DNA from: Rothia aeria
GTDB lineage: Bacteria > Actinomycetota > Actinomycetes > Actinomycetales > Micrococcaceae
Length of the DNA: 64,000 bases
Assembly (NCBI GenBank): GCA_002355935.1
Contig: AP017895.1
Span: forward strand, 1,364,001 to 1,428,000
Direction: 5' to 3'
Made by a program: the position numbers and the translations under genes. Positions 1 through 10,650 of this stretch are shown here, piece by piece. The notes under the pieces are model-generated. The model was not told where the DNA came from. It worked only from the letters and a program-made list of their open reading frames with translations, and searched no databases. Positions within the stretch are counted from its first letter, which is position 1. Each line of letters opens with the position of its first letter.

Positions 1-614
1 CGGAACTGCCGTGGCTGACCCTGGGCGGTCTGGCAATCGCGGGTGCATTCGCGGCATTTTTGCCGTGGAACGTACGCAGCGGTCGTAATGTTTTCTTAGG
101 TGATGCCGGTTCGTACCTGCTGGGGGCGGGGCTGTCGATACTTGCGGTGGGCACCTGGTTTGCGAATGTGAATCCGCTGGTGGCTTTGGCCCCGCTGCTG
201 GTGTACTTGGCTGATTCGGGTACCACCTTATTGCGTCGTATGGCTGCGGGGGAGCAGTGGTATAAGCCGCATCGGACGCATGTGTACCAGCGTTTGACTG
301 ATGTGGGCTTCACACATTTAGGGTCTGCAATGGTGGTGACTGGACTAACAGTGCTGGTGTGGGCTCTCATACTTAACGGCCTTAACTTTTGGAGTAGCGA
401 CCTTCCTATTCTGGGTGTGGCGTTGCTCGCATTTGCGGTGTTAGTTGTGCTGCTATATTTATCTCTGCCCACACTTATTGCGCGTCAGAAGACCGCAGCG
501 CCGTCAGAGAATAACACCGCGGCCCCCGAAGACGGCACAGGGGGTAGTTTGGGGAGCTCACAGGCGTCCTTCCGCGGAGGTCAAAACCCTCATGATTCGG
601 GAGAAGTTCAATGA
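1..614 (+). CDS. Polyprenyl-phosphate sugar-1-phosphate transferase (MraY/WecA family), C-terminal part
   Basis: The reading frame is already open at the left edge, so only the C-terminal ~200 residues are present. Members of this family transfer a UDP-sugar phosphate onto undecaprenyl phosphate at the inner membrane face, starting cell-wall polymer synthesis. Visible evidence is the signature FLGDAGSYLLGAGL, the catalytic-loop motif KPHRTHVYQRL, and at least three hydrophobic membrane spans. The histidine motif resembles the WbpL/TagO branch more than MraY. The tail after the last span is a low-complexity hydrophilic stretch rich in Ala, Pro and Gly. Its stop overlaps the atpI start (ATGA), so the two are probably cotranscribed; a transferase of this family upstream of atp is common in Actinobacteria. 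The exact sugar cannot be told. Confidence 0.88.
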   Translation, partial: ELPWLTLGGLAIAGAFAAFLPWNVRSGRNVFLGDAGSYLLGAGLSILAVGTWFANVNPLVALAPLLVYLADSGTTLLRRMAAGEQWYKPHRTHVYQRLTDVGFTHLGSAMVVTGLTVLVWALILNGLNFWSSDLPILGVALLAFAVLVVLLYLSLPTLIARQKTAAPSENNTAAPEDGTGGSLGSSQASFRGGQNPHDSGEVQ

Positions 615-1084
615 TTCTGCAGAGGGTTAAAAACCTGCTGTGGTATCCGCCATCAGAACGAAAAGGGCAGCCTCTGGGCTCCTATTCGCGCACCTTCCCG
701 TGGAAGACTCTTTACTACCGGGTGAGTGTCTGCTCCGTCCCGCCATTATTGCTGGGTGTAACAGGCGCGTTAATTGTACGCGGACCCTCTGGTTTGGCGG
801 GATTTATGCTCGGGTTTCTGATAATCTATATATGTTTCACCTTAGGCGTATTAACGGTGTTGGGAGCCACCCGATTAAGGGTTGGAATACCCCAGGCCCT
901 AGTATGTGCCTACGTGGTGAAAGCAAGCTTGATGGGGGTGGTGCTCCTGACGGTGCCTATCCCCGAAAACATAAAACACGGGTGGACACTCGCCGGAGCC
1001 ATTATTGGGGCTGTACTCTGGCTGAGTATTGAGGCCATCACCATTAACAACATACGGATTCTATACTTTGACTCCGAACCATAA
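611..1084 (+). CDS. atpI: ATP synthase subunit I-like membrane protein (AtpI)
   Basis: A 157-residue protein with four hydrophobic segments (about residues 38-58, 62-85, 95-117, 123-145), placed directly before the F0 genes. AtpI-type proteins are thought to help assemble the c-ring or handle Mg2+; no catalytic motif is expected or seen. The ATG overlaps the upstream stop in an ATGA arrangement, which implies translational coupling. Sequence conservation in this family is low, so the call rests on topology, size and operon position. It could equally be named only 'atp operon membrane protein'. Confidence 0.7.
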   Translation: MILQRVKNLLWYPPSERKGQPLGSYSRTFPWKTLYYRVSVCSVPPLLLGVTGALIVRGPSGLAGFMLGFLIIYICFTLGVLTVLGATRLRVGIPQALVCAYVVKASLMGVVLLTVPIPENIKHGWTLAGAIIGAVLWLSIEAITINNIRILYFDSEP

Positions 1085-1126
1085 AAGCACACATTTTTGG
1101 TTTGGAGAAAAACGACAGGAAGATTT

Positions 1127-1381
1127 TTGGCCGAACCTGAGAAGAAATGGTGGCGTGGAGACAGGGAACTCCGAACCACCGGGGAACTGGTATCTGGCGG
1201 GGGCCTCTCCGGCGCCGTCATGACCATTCTTTATCTACTCATCGGCGCCGCCGTCTGGGGGCTTATCGGCTTTGGGCTCGATAGTCTTCTAGGCACCTCC
1301 TGGATCGTGTGGGTCGGCGTACTGGTAGGGGTCTGCGGAGGCTTATACCTTGTATATATCCACATGAGTCAGGAAAAATAA
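1127..1381 (+). CDS. AtpZ/AtpI-family small membrane protein
   Basis: A small protein with two transmembrane helices near its C terminus. The pattern VWGLIGFGLDSLLGT followed by a second helix ending in LYLVYIHM is typical of AtpZ/AtpI-family proteins that sit before atpB. I prefer the TTG at 1127 (84 residues) because AGGAAG lies four bases upstream. An in-frame TTG at 1097 and an ATG at 1220 are alternatives; the ATG would leave only the two helices. Its role in ATP synthase assembly is inferred from family and position. Confidence 0.6.
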   Translation: MAEPEKKWWRGDRELRTTGELVSGGGLSGAVMTILYLLIGAAVWGLIGFGLDSLLGTSWIVWVGVLVGVCGGLYLVYIHMSQEK

Positions 1382-1478
1382 CTAGGGTCGCAAGACCCCG
1401 CGCACACCAATCCCCCATAGTTAGTTGAGTAAATGCTCGCCCGGCGGGCAGCCAACTAGCAGCAAGAAAGGACTTGCT

Positions 1479-2270
1479 TTGATCGAGAACGGGTCTGTAC
1501 TCGCGGAAGGCTACGTGCCGCCGACCCCGGATGAAATGCACCTTCCCGACCTATTCGCTATTGGGTCTTTTGGCGTGGGCAAGCAGATGCTTCTGGTGCT
1601 TCTCTCCGTCGTCATTATCGCGGGCTTTTTCCTGTGGGCCGGACGCAAACGCGCCATGGTTCCTTCCAGGACACAGTTCGTAGCTGAGTCGGGGTACCTT
1701 TTTGCCCGTAATTCACTGGCCAAGGAACTTATTGGTGCGCATCACTTCAAGCCCTTCATCCCTCTGCTGTTTGCGTCGTTCTATTTCGTGCTGGTGAACA
1801 ACCTGTACGGTTCAATTCCGCTACTGCAGCTGCCTTCGTTCTCACACCCCGGCAGTGCCTACGCATTGGCCGCTATTGCCTACCTGAGCTGGGTAGGTGT
1901 CGGTATTAAGCGCAAAGGCTTGGGCGGCTTCTTTAAAGATTTGACAATGCCTTCGGGGGTTCCTGTTTGGGTGTACCCGATTCTAATCCCCATTGAGCTG
2001 CTCTCCAATATGGTGATTCGCCCCGTGACGCACTCCCTGCGTCTTTTCGCCACCATGTTCGGCGGGCACATGGCAATGATGGTTGCCGCATCTTTGGCGC
2101 AGTACATGATTGACTCAATGGGCGGGGTTGGTTATGCAGCTGCTATCGCCCCCGGGGCGCTCGGTATGTTCCTCTACTTCCTGGAGCTTATGATCCAGGT
2201 TATTCAGGCCTACGTGTTCGCGTTGCTACTGGCCGTGTACATGCAGGGCTCGGTCTCCGAAGGCCACTAA
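1479..2270 (+). CDS. atpB: ATP synthase F0 subunit a
   Basis: Subunit a forms the proton half-channels against the c-ring. The protein shows the expected series of hydrophobic helices and the hallmark helix PVTHSLRLFATMFGGH carrying the essential arginine, followed by a conserved C-terminal helix with IQAYVFALLLAVYMQGS. The N-terminal motif DEMHLPDLF is typical of actinobacterial AtpB. The frame is open from a TTG at 1425, but TTG 1479 is preceded by AAGAAAGGA at good spacing, giving 263 residues, close to the family length. It is the first core gene of the operon. Confidence 0.93.
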   Translation: MIENGSVLAEGYVPPTPDEMHLPDLFAIGSFGVGKQMLLVLLSVVIIAGFFLWAGRKRAMVPSRTQFVAESGYLFARNSLAKELIGAHHFKPFIPLLFASFYFVLVNNLYGSIPLLQLPSFSHPGSAYALAAIAYLSWVGVGIKRKGLGGFFKDLTMPSGVPVWVYPILIPIELLSNMVIRPVTHSLRLFATMFGGHMAMMVAASLAQYMIDSMGGVGYAAAIAPGALGMFLYFLELMIQVIQAYVFALLLAVYMQGSVSEGH

Positions 2271-2277
2271 ATAAGGT

Positions 2278-2305
2278 TTTCGTTCCCAAGCTTTTGGGTA
2301 ACGAA
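2278..2305 (+). other. Hairpin between atpB and atpE
   Basis: TTCGTT-CCCAA pairs with TTGGG-AACGAA around a GCTT loop, with one bulged base on the 3' side. It lies in the 130-bp atpB-atpE gap, which also holds a smaller GGAAGG/CCTTCC hairpin near 2363-2377. Such structures before atpE are often associated with high c-subunit expression or mRNA stability; that role is inferred here. No long U-run follows, so it is not a clear terminator. Confidence 0.45.
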
Positions 2306-2400
2306 TAAAGCAACCCGTTGCAAGCGGGCTTAGCACACTACAAAAGACTCTGTTCGGCGGAGGAAGGGTTCCTTCCCGGGCACTGTTGAAAGGAAAAATA

Positions 2401-2610
2401 ATGGAAATTACCGGTTCGATCACCGCAGTTGGCTACGGTCTGGCAGCAATCGGCGGCGGTATCGGCGTGGGTCTGATCTTCGCGGCTTATATGACCAGCG
2501 TGGCACGTCAGCCTGAGTCTCGCAAAGCCCTGCAGCCGATGCTGTTCATGGGTTTCGCACTGGTTGAGGCGCTGGCCGTGCTGGGCCTGGTGCTTGCGTT
2601 CATTAAGTAA
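2401..2610 (+). CDS. atpE: ATP synthase F0 subunit c
   Basis: A 69-residue two-helix proteolipid that forms the rotor ring. Helix 1 carries the glycine-rich packing motif GGGIGVG, the polar loop is ARQPES, and the proton-binding carboxylate is Glu56 in [14 protein letters not shown] 2401 is chosen because GAAAGGA lies seven bases upstream; a TTG at 2386 is in frame but would add five non-conserved residues. It is followed 49 bp later by atpF. Confidence 0.95.
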   Translation: MEITGSITAVGYGLAAIGGGIGVGLIFAAYMTSVARQPESRKALQPMLFMGFALVEALAVLGLVLAFIK

Positions 2611-2659
2611 CCGGCCCCGATACGTCCCAACGACCAACCCATAGAACAGGATTCCTTCC

Positions 2660-3220
2660 ATGACTTATCTGGCAAATGATGGGGGTGCGGAGCACGCCGC
2701 GTCTAACCCCCTGATCCCCGCGACCGGGGAAGTCATCATGACCGCCATCGGATTCCTGATCCTCCTCTTCATTGTCATCAAGTACATCGCCCCGGCATTC
2801 GAGAAGATCTACCAGGATCGTAAGGAAGCCATTGAAGGCGGCCTCGCCAAAGCTAAGAAGGTTCAGGCAGAGGCGGCAGCGGCTCGCGAAGAGTACAGCC
2901 AGCAGCTCGATAGTGCTCGACTGGAGGCACAGCAGATTCGTGAGGAAGCCCGCGCTGAAGGCGAAGCGATTATCGCTAAAGCCCGTGAGCGTGCGACCGC
3001 CGAGGCCCAGCGTATCACTGAGAATGCGCAGAAAACCATTGAGGCTGAGCGTGCGGCAGCGGCTGTTTCGCTTCGTAGCGAGGTGGGCAGCCTGGCAACC
3101 GCTTTGGCCGGGAAGATTGTGGGCGAAGCTCTCACCGATGATGCACGATCGGCCCGTGTGGTAGATCGTTTTCTTGCTGACCTTGAAACCGAGCAGCAGA
3201 ACGCAGGTGCAACTCGGTAA
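2660..3220 (+). CDS. atpF: ATP synthase F0 subunit b
   Basis: The peripheral stalk subunit. A single transmembrane helix (about residues 25-45) is followed by a long, highly charged Ala/Glu/Arg/Lys-rich coiled coil to the C terminus, as expected for subunit b dimers. The N-terminal NPLIPATGEVI resembles other Micrococcaceae AtpF proteins. Length 186 residues is normal. Its stop overlaps the atpH start (TAATG), giving translational coupling with the delta subunit to which it binds. Confidence 0.93.
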   Translation: MTYLANDGGAEHAASNPLIPATGEVIMTAIGFLILLFIVIKYIAPAFEKIYQDRKEAIEGGLAKAKKVQAEAAAAREEYSQQLDSARLEAQQIREEARAEGEAIIAKARERATAEAQRITENAQKTIEAERAAAAVSLRSEVGSLATALAGKIVGEALTDDARSARVVDRFLADLETEQQNAGATR

Positions 3221-4032
3221 TGGCAGGAGTATCTACTGAATCACTGAGCAAGGTGGAGGCGGCCCTCGACGCGAACGCGTCGCTCAACCCGCTGCATCTA
3301 GCGAGCGAGCTTTTCGCAGTGGTCGATGTTATTGACCGCGATGGTGGTCTGCGCCGTGGGCTGACTGACACCTCCCGTGTGGAGGCTGCGCGTCAGAACA
3401 TTGCCAGCACCGTATTCGGCAGCAAAGTTTCGTCCCAGACCTTATCTGTACTGACCGTCGCTGTTTCTCAGCGCTGGTCTGCAGAACGAGATCTGGCGGA
3501 CGCGCTTGAGAAGTGCGCCGTACTCGCCGCCATTGTGTCTACCCATTCACATGGTGGTGTTGAGGCACTCGATACCCTCATTAATGAACTTCTCACGTTC
3601 GTCCGAAACGTTGATGGCACCGCCCAAGCACAGACGGCACTGTCTAACAATCTGGCAAGCAAAGAAGCAAAGCAGAAACTCGCGGTAGCGTTGGGCGGCC
3701 CCGCCCGCAGCGCTGAAGGCGTGCTTCTGCTGGAACGGATCGGTAGCGAAACTCGCGGCATGCACGCTGCGCGTCTGGCCGACGAGTTCGTAGAAATCAT
3801 CGTCAAGCGACAAAACCGCTACATTGCAAAGGTAACCTCAGCTGTAGCTCTTTCGCAGGCGCAGCTGAACCGCCTGGGGCACGCCCTCAGCAGGGTGTAT
3901 AACCGCAAGTTAAAGCTGGACATTTCGGTGGATCCGACGGTTCTGGGCGGTCTGCGCGTTCAGGTTGGTGACGAGGTAATTGACGGTACTGTTATCGCTC
4001 GCCTCGACGAACTGGAACGTAACCTTGGCTAG
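3220..4032 (+). CDS. atpH: ATP synthase F1 subunit delta
   Basis: The subunit that links the peripheral stalk to the F1 head. At 270 residues it is longer than the ~180-residue E. coli protein, as is usual in Actinobacteria. The C-terminal signature is present: YIAKVTSAVALSQAQLNRL, then a segment ending VGDEVIDGTVIARLDEL, matching the OSCP/delta family. The start overlaps the atpF stop by one base. A 145-bp gap with a terminator-like hairpin separates it from atpA. Confidence 0.93.
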   Translation: MAGVSTESLSKVEAALDANASLNPLHLASELFAVVDVIDRDGGLRRGLTDTSRVEAARQNIASTVFGSKVSSQTLSVLTVAVSQRWSAERDLADALEKCAVLAAIVSTHSHGGVEALDTLINELLTFVRNVDGTAQAQTALSNNLASKEAKQKLAVALGGPARSAEGVLLLERIGSETRGMHAARLADEFVEIIVKRQNRYIAKVTSAVALSQAQLNRLGHALSRVYNRKLKLDISVDPTVLGGLRVQVGDEVIDGTVIARLDELERNLG

Positions 4033-4088
4033 GCCACCCCTAACCAGCGATTCGTCGCAACGGTGATTTAGAAGATACCCCGGGCGAT

Positions 4089-4109
4089 GGGGTGGACACC
4101 CCGATTTTT
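4089..4109 (+). terminator. Terminator-like hairpin between atpH and atpA
   Basis: GGGGTGGACACCCC folds on itself and is followed by GATTTTT. This has the form of a short intrinsic terminator inside the atp operon. Because atpA lies downstream on the same strand, it is more likely a partial terminator, a processing site or an attenuator than a true operon end. The stem is only five to six base pairs. Confidence 0.45.
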
Positions 4110-4177
4110 CGCCCCGGACAACAAGTTTCGGTTAGCCCCTGAGGGGCCAGCCACAAGAAGGAGAGCAGGGACACAAG

Positions 4178-5803
4178 ATGGCCGATTTGACCATCAATGC
4201 CGACGACGTCCGTAATGCGCTGAATGAGTTCGCGGCGTCTTACGAACCCGGCAATGCAGAACGTGTTGAGGTAGGCCGAGTGGTATCGGCCTCCGATGGT
4301 ATTGCGCGTGTTGAGGGTCTTCCCTCAGTCATGGCGAATGAGCTGCTTCGTTTTGAAGACGGCACCCTCGGTCTTGCACAGAACCTAGATACCCGCGATA
4401 TTGGTGTGATCATCCTGGGTGATTTTACCGGTATTGAGGAAGGCCAGCAGGTACACCGCACTGGTGAGGTGCTGTCGGTACCCGTTGGTGACAAGTACTT
4501 GGGCCGCGTCGTTGACCCCCTCGGTAACCCCATTGACGATCTGGGGCCTATTGAGGCTGAAGGCCGCCGCGCACTGGAGCTGCAAGCACCCGGTGTGACG
4601 CAGCGTAAGTCGGTGCATGAGCCGCTGCAGACCGGCCTGAAAGCTATTGACGCGATGATCCCGATTGGCCGTGGCCAGCGTCAGCTGATTATCGGTGACC
4701 GTCAGACCGGTAAAACCGCGATTGCGGTCGATACCATTCTGAACCAGAAGACGAACTGGGAGAGCGGTGACCCCTCCAAGCAGGTTCGATGCGTGTACGT
4801 TGCGGTCGGGCAGAAAGCCTCGACCATTGCGGCAGTGCGTCATACCTTGGAGACTAAGGGCGCACTGGAGTACACCACCATTGTTGCTGCTCCTGCATCG
4901 GATGCCGCAGGCTTTAAATACTTGGCACCGTACACTGGTTCAGCGATTGGCCAGCACTGGATGTACGGCGGCAAGCATGTGCTGATTATCTTTGATGACC
5001 TTTCAAAGCAGGCAGAAGCATACCGCGCCGTGTCGCTGTTGCTGCGCCGCCCGCCGGGACGTGAAGCATACCCCGGTGACGTCTTCTACCTGCACTCCCG
5101 CTTGCTGGAGCGTTGCGCTAAGCTCTCCGATGAGCTGGGCGCCGGGTCGATGACCGGGTTCCCCATTATTGAGACGAAGGCGAACGATGTGTCTGCCTTC
5201 ATTCCCACCAACGTCATTTCGATTACCGACGGTCAGATCTTCCTGCAGTCCGACCTGTTCAACGCTAACCAGCGCCCCGCAGTGGACGTGGGTATTTCCG
5301 TCTCCCGCGTGGGTGGTGCGGCGCAGACTAAGGCGATGAAGAAGGTCTCCGGTACTTTGAAGCTGGAACTGGCGCAGTACCGCGCAATGGAAGCGTTCGC
5401 AATGTTCGCATCCGACCTGGATGAGGCTTCGAAGGCGCAGCTGACCCGCGGCGCCCGCCTGACCGAGCTGCTGCGCCAGCCGCAGTACACCCCGTACGCG
5501 GTGGAGGAGCAGGTTGTCTCTATCTGGTGCGGTACTAACGGGTACCTGGATGACCTTGAAGTTTCTGACATTCTTCGTTTCGAAGCTGAGTTCATTGATT
5601 ATCTGCGTCACCGCACCTCAGTACTGACCGATATCGCTGCCTCAGGGAAGCTGGAGGACGATGTTGTGGAAGCCCTGAAGTCTGCTGTGACAGAGTTCAA
5701 GAAGGGTTTCCGCTCTGAGGGCACCAGCCACCTTGTTGATGCCGGTCATGAGGAGTATCAAGCTGCCAAGGACCAGGACATCACCCAGGAAACCATCGGT
5801 TAG
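4178..5803 (+). CDS. atpA: ATP synthase F1 subunit alpha
   Basis: The non-catalytic nucleotide-binding subunit of F1. The N-terminal beta-barrel (residues about 25-95) is followed by the nucleotide-binding domain with P-loop GDRQTGKT at residues 173-180 and the family signature [14 protein letters not shown], then the helical C-terminal domain. Length 541 is normal for Actinobacteria. ATG 4178 follows AAGAAGGAGAGCAGG, a strong ribosome binding site. No interruption is seen. Confidence 0.97.
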   Translation: MADLTINADDVRNALNEFAASYEPGNAERVEVGRVVSASDGIARVEGLPSVMANELLRFEDGTLGLAQNLDTRDIGVIILGDFTGIEEGQQVHRTGEVLSVPVGDKYLGRVVDPLGNPIDDLGPIEAEGRRALELQAPGVTQRKSVHEPLQTGLKAIDAMIPIGRGQRQLIIGDRQTGKTAIAVDTILNQKTNWESGDPSKQVRCVYVAVGQKASTIAAVRHTLETKGALEYTTIVAAPASDAAGFKYLAPYTGSAIGQHWMYGGKHVLIIFDDLSKQAEAYRAVSLLLRRPPGREAYPGDVFYLHSRLLERCAKLSDELGAGSMTGFPIIETKANDVSAFIPTNVISITDGQIFLQSDLFNANQRPAVDVGISVSRVGGAAQTKAMKKVSGTLKLELAQYRAMEAFAMFASDLDEASKAQLTRGARLTELLRQPQYTPYAVEEQVVSIWCGTNGYLDDLEVSDILRFEAEFIDYLRHRTSVLTDIAASGKLEDDVVEALKSAVTEFKKGFRSEGTSHLVDAGHEEYQAAKDQDITQETIG

Positions 5804-5827
5804 CGATTATTCCTAGCCCGCTTTCAG

Positions 5828-5853
5828 CCGTGCACCCTACACCGGGTGCACGG
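5828..5853 (+). other. Perfect 10-bp inverted repeat between atpA and atpG
   Basis: CCGTGCACCC and GGGTGCACGG form a perfect 10-bp stem around the six-base loop TACACC. It sits just after the atpA stop and before the atpG ribosome binding site (AGAAAGGAAG). No U-run follows, so it looks like an mRNA stability or processing element rather than a terminator. Confidence 0.6.
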
Positions 5854-5884
5854 TGGGGGAGAAGGGCAGGAGAAAGGAAGCTCT

Positions 5885-6829
5885 ATGGGAGCCCAGATTA
5901 GGGTTTACCGGCAGAAGATTGCTTCGACATCGTCTATGAAGAAAATCTTCAAGGCGATGGAGATGATCGCGACCTCCCGCATTAATAAGGCACGCCGTAG
6001 CGCGCAGGCGGCAGGCCCGTACGCGAACGCACTCACCCGCGTGGTGACGGCCCTGGCAACCCAGCAGAGCGTGCAGCATCCGCTGATCCACGGCCCAGGG
6101 GCGATTGGGAAAAGCAAACATAAGCGTTCGGCGGTGCTGGTAGTTACTAGCGACCGCGGTTTGGCGGGCTCGTACTCTTCATCGGTTTTGAAGAAAACCG
6201 AGTCGCTGATCGAAAAGTTGCGCGGCGAAGGCCGTGAAGTGAACCTGTACCTAGTGGGGCGTAAGGCGAAGTCTTATTTCGAGTTCCGTGAACGCCCTTA
6301 CGTTCGGGCCTGGGAGGGGCATACTGACAGCCCGCGCATCGATACTGCGGTTGAGATTCGGGACGTGTTTTTGGAAGCGTACTCTAAGCCTTTTGAAGAA
6401 GGCGGGGTGGACGACCTTCACGTGGTCTACACCGAGTTCAAATCCATGGTCACCCAGGAGACCAAGATTCTGCGGCTGCTGCCCATTCATGTGGCTGAGG
6501 CCCAGCATCTTGGGGAGGAAATCGTGCCCGATGAGGAACTCACCCAGGCTGACTACGTACAGCCAGCAGTGTTTGAGTTTGAGCCTTCCCCGCAGGAGGT
6601 TCTGGATGCGCTGCTACCGCGCTATATTGCCTCCCGTCTGTTTGCCTGCCTGCTTCAGGCGGCCGCCAGCGAGCTTGCCTCGCGCCAGCGGGCCATGAAG
6701 ACCGCGGGCGATAACGCCGAGACGCTCATTAATAAGTACACCCGCTTGATGAATAACGCTCGCCAGGCGGAGATTACGCAGGAGCTTTCAGAGATTGTGG
6801 GCGGCGCTGACGCCCTCGCCTCGTCGTAG
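5885..6829 (+). CDS. atpG: ATP synthase F1 subunit gamma
   Basis: The central rotor shaft. The N-terminal helix is recognisable from [18 protein letters not shown] and the C-terminal helix from [19 protein letters not shown], both of which form the coiled coil inside the F1 hexamer. ATG 5885 begins [10 protein letters not shown] and follows AGAAAGGAAG; an in-frame GTG at 5846 lies inside the preceding hairpin and is unlikely. Length is 314 residues. It sits in the conserved order alpha-gamma-beta-epsilon. Confidence 0.96.
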   Translation: MGAQIRVYRQKIASTSSMKKIFKAMEMIATSRINKARRSAQAAGPYANALTRVVTALATQQSVQHPLIHGPGAIGKSKHKRSAVLVVTSDRGLAGSYSSSVLKKTESLIEKLRGEGREVNLYLVGRKAKSYFEFRERPYVRAWEGHTDSPRIDTAVEIRDVFLEAYSKPFEEGGVDDLHVVYTEFKSMVTQETKILRLLPIHVAEAQHLGEEIVPDEELTQADYVQPAVFEFEPSPQEVLDALLPRYIASRLFACLLQAAASELASRQRAMKTAGDNAETLINKYTRLMNNARQAEITQELSEIVGGADALASS

Positions 6830-6884
6830 CCTGACGCTACAGCATCGAAACCGCCTACTGTTCCAAACTTTTATAGGTAAGTGA

Positions 6885-8354
<1,470 letters not shown>

Positions 8355-8356
8355 TT

Positions 8357-8629
8357 ATGGCACTAACGGTTGAAGTTGTTTCCCGCGAACGCGTGGTGTG
8401 GACCGGTGAGGCATCCTACGTGCGTGTGCGTACCGTTGAGGGCGATCTGGGTATCTCACCCGGGCTTATCCCCACGTGCGCGCTGCTGGCGGAGGACGGC
8501 GAAATGCTGCTGCGCCCGGTGGGCGGGCAGGATTTGAAGACCCGCCTGCACCAGGGGTTTATGACCGTCTCGAATGATAAGGTCACAATCGCGGCTAAAC
8601 ACGCGGACTTCACAGTTCCCGCCACATAG
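8357..8629 (+). CDS. atpC: ATP synthase F1 subunit epsilon (short form)
   Basis: Subunit epsilon binds the rotor and can inhibit ATP hydrolysis. This 90-residue protein contains only the N-terminal beta-sandwich (from LTVEVVSRERVVWTGEA to about residue 88) and lacks the two-helix C-terminal domain of ~130-residue homologues. Short epsilon forms are known in Micrococcaceae, so this is not read as a truncation. The start is two bases after the atpD stop and the gene ends the operon. Confidence 0.93.
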   Translation: MALTVEVVSRERVVWTGEASYVRVRTVEGDLGISPGLIPTCALLAEDGEMLLRPVGGQDLKTRLHQGFMTVSNDKVTIAAKHADFTVPAT

Positions 8630-8646
8630 CGCGGCCTGTAATAACA

Positions 8647-8687
8647 ACGAACCGGCGTGTCCTCTTTACGAGGATGCGCCGGTTCGT
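8647..8687 (+). terminator. atp operon terminator
   Basis: ACGAACCGGCG...GTCCTC pairs with GAGGA...CGCCGGTTCGT around TTTAC, giving a stem of about 17 pairs with one mismatch. It lies 18 bp after the atpC stop. The trailing bases (GCGTGTTTATAT) are only moderately U-rich. Confidence 0.8.
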
Positions 8688-8826
8688 GCGTGTTTATATC
8701 GGTTCTCGTGCAGGTTCACCGGGTGGTACGTGGGATAGGGGCGTGAGCGCCTCCGCCAGAAGCACGGGGGAGCGCAGACTGGTCTAGCTTTATGGGCTGA
8801 GCGCGTAAAACTAACGCGGCAGAGAG

Positions 8827-9540
8827 CTAGAAAAGCCTGTCTGCGGCGTCGTCTACGCCGCGCATTGCATCGTAGTCAAGGGCGATACACCTAATACCGC
8901 GGTCTTGGGCGAGTGTGCGGGCCTGCGGCTTGATTTTTTGGGCCGCGAATACTCCTTTGACAGGCGCTAGCAGCGGGTCTCGGTTCAGCAGCTCCAAGTA
9001 GCGGGTGAGCTGCTCCACGCCGTCAATGTCGCCTACTCGTTTAAGCTCCACGGCAACGCTTGCCCCGTTGGGGTCTTTTGCCATAATATCTACCGGGCCG
9101 ATAGCGGTCGGATATTCACGGCGCACCAGCGAGTATCCCGAGCCCAGTGTCTCAATTTGTTCGGCAAGCAGACGCTGCAGGTCGGCTTCCACACCATCCT
9201 TAATGAGCCCCGGGTCTGTGCCAAGCGAATGCTCATGCTCGTGGATGACCTCAAAAACTTTAATGAGCAGCCGGTCGTCACTTTTAGCGGCCTGCACCGT
9301 CCACAGCTGCTGTACTTCCTCTTCCAGCTCTTCTAGGGTGGCGGCGGGGATGCTATCACGTGCGGCCACAGCCAGGGTGCAGGGCGGGCTCATCCAGTTC
9401 AGCGGCTTATAGGAGCCGCCATCGGAGTGGATCAGCACCGAACCGTCCCCTTTAACCATGAGCAGACGGGTGGCGCGGGGCAGGTGAGCCCGTAGGCGGC
9501 CTTCGTAATCGACGGAACATTCAGCTATAACAACTCGCAC
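8827..9540 (-). CDS. nucS: Endonuclease NucS (non-canonical mismatch repair)
   Basis: NucS (DUF91) is the mismatch-specific endonuclease that replaces MutS/MutL repair in many Actinobacteria. The N terminus [16 protein letters not shown] is typical of the family's DNA-binding domain. The C-terminal RecB-like nuclease core is visible as GPVDIMAKD (Asp151), VAVELKR (Glu165, Lys167) and [10 protein letters not shown] (Gln177, Tyr181). Length 237 is normal and the start is GTG at 9540. It is convergent with the atp operon, a neighbourhood also seen in mycobacteria from general knowledge. Confidence 0.93.
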   Translation of the reverse strand: MRVVIAECSVDYEGRLRAHLPRATRLLMVKGDGSVLIHSDGGSYKPLNWMSPPCTLAVAARDSIPAATLEELEEEVQQLWTVQAAKSDDRLLIKVFEVIHEHEHSLGTDPGLIKDGVEADLQRLLAEQIETLGSGYSLVRREYPTAIGPVDIMAKDPNGASVAVELKRVGDIDGVEQLTRYLELLNRDPLLAPVKGVFAAQKIKPQARTLAQDRGIRCIALDYDAMRGVDDAADRLF

Positions 9541-9596
9541 CCATCCACTCTACCAGCAGCAGGTCATTGTGCACACGCCATCTGCGGGTTGGTTAT

Positions 9597-10003
9597 TTAT
9601 AGTCTCTCCCATGTGTAGGGCAGGCCCACGTGGGAGATACGCCCAGTCTTGAAATACTGTACCGCACACTCAAAAGCCTGCTCTTGAGTCACTAATTCGT
9701 GTTCCGTGAAGAGGCTCAGCTGCCCACCCACCAGTATCTTAACTGTTGCTGTGTCACTCATCTGCGGGTTTCTGACGTTTAGAATGGTGCCCTCTTCACA
9801 CCCGGTGAGCACATACCGTTGGGGACCTCCGCCGATCATGAGGTGGTTGTTATCGGGGTCTTTACTGGGATGATACAGGCTGAGCAGGGTGTGGTGGTTG
9901 GTGCCGAGACGTTTCAGCAAGGCCAGCAGTTCCCCGTTGATACGATGGTGTGCTCTGTATCCTCGCTGCGGTTTCCAACCCAGTGATCAAGAATAGCTTT
10001 CAT
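9597..10003 (-). pseudogene. Imm1-like immunity protein, frameshifted
   Basis: Resembles the Imm1 family of polymorphic-toxin immunity proteins: the C-terminal motif has the form EQAFECAVQYFKTGRISHV, close to the family's 'eeal.a...F..tG.rP..v' pattern. The open frame starts only at 9920, but an ATG at 10003 with GAGGAGA upstream starts a second frame (MKAILDHWVG...). Adding one base near 9977 joins them into ~135 residues, the family size. No toxin gene is adjacent, so if functional it is an orphan immunity gene. The family call is from pattern memory. Confidence 0.55.
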
Positions 10004-10147
10004 GCGGCATTCTCCTCGGTGCGCTCATCATGATGAGGGTGATACACGAGTGTATTTTATAGTGTATGCGGGGGTAGCGTTGTTTCTTGGCCGCTGATAG
10101 CCCGGTGAGAAAAACCGAATACTTGAAACAATAAGAAAGTGCAGGCT

Positions 10148-10610
10148 GTGAAAGATTTTGCGTATGGTCAGCCATTAGAAGCGACCGAGGCGGAAAAGTA
10201 GTGCAGCGTCTTATCCGTTCCTTTTTCAGAGGACATATGCTCTGCTCAACACCTAATAACTCAAACGAAAATACAGTGAGTTTCTCGTATAAGCGACCAT
10301 TCGGGTGCGAAAGCGGCCAGCCTCAGCTGGTTCGCCCCCACCGGCTGGGTGAGCTTTTTCCTCACCAAATGCTTTATGTGCTGCGGCATTATGTGTATGA
10401 CGGTCTTCAGCTGCCTGTCTTCACTGCCCTCAGCGGCGAGATCCAGCACGATTTAGAAGACGTGGACTCTATTGATTTCCACGAGCACGCCTATATTTTG
10501 ATAAAAATTTTTCGCGCTGTTTTTACGTTATGGATTCTTGCAATCTTCACGGCAATACGTATGAGGCTATCCTCACCGAGTATGCTCCTTTAGAAGAGAC
10601 CCCGGTATAA
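10148..10610 (+). pseudogene. Unknown protein, frameshifted
   Basis: I do not recognise this gene. A frame from GTG 10201 runs to 10593, but the tail becomes unnatural after the T-run near 10522. Adding one T there continues as FYVMDSCNLHGNTYEAILTE and ends at 10610 with a plausible acidic C terminus. Upstream, a frame from GTG 10148 (VKDFAYGQPLEATEAEK) can be joined by one base near 10200. The restored product would be ~153 residues, soluble, without motifs I can name. Its position after the Imm1-like gene suggests accessory content. Confidence 0.35.
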
Positions 10611-10650
10611 CCTTTAAAATCTGGAATGGGTAGTAGCTAGGGATAAAATA

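Noticed and set aside
5003-5611. Long minus-strand frame opposite atpA
   Set aside because: atpA is certain on the other strand; the frame is a codon-bias shadow in GC-rich sequence.
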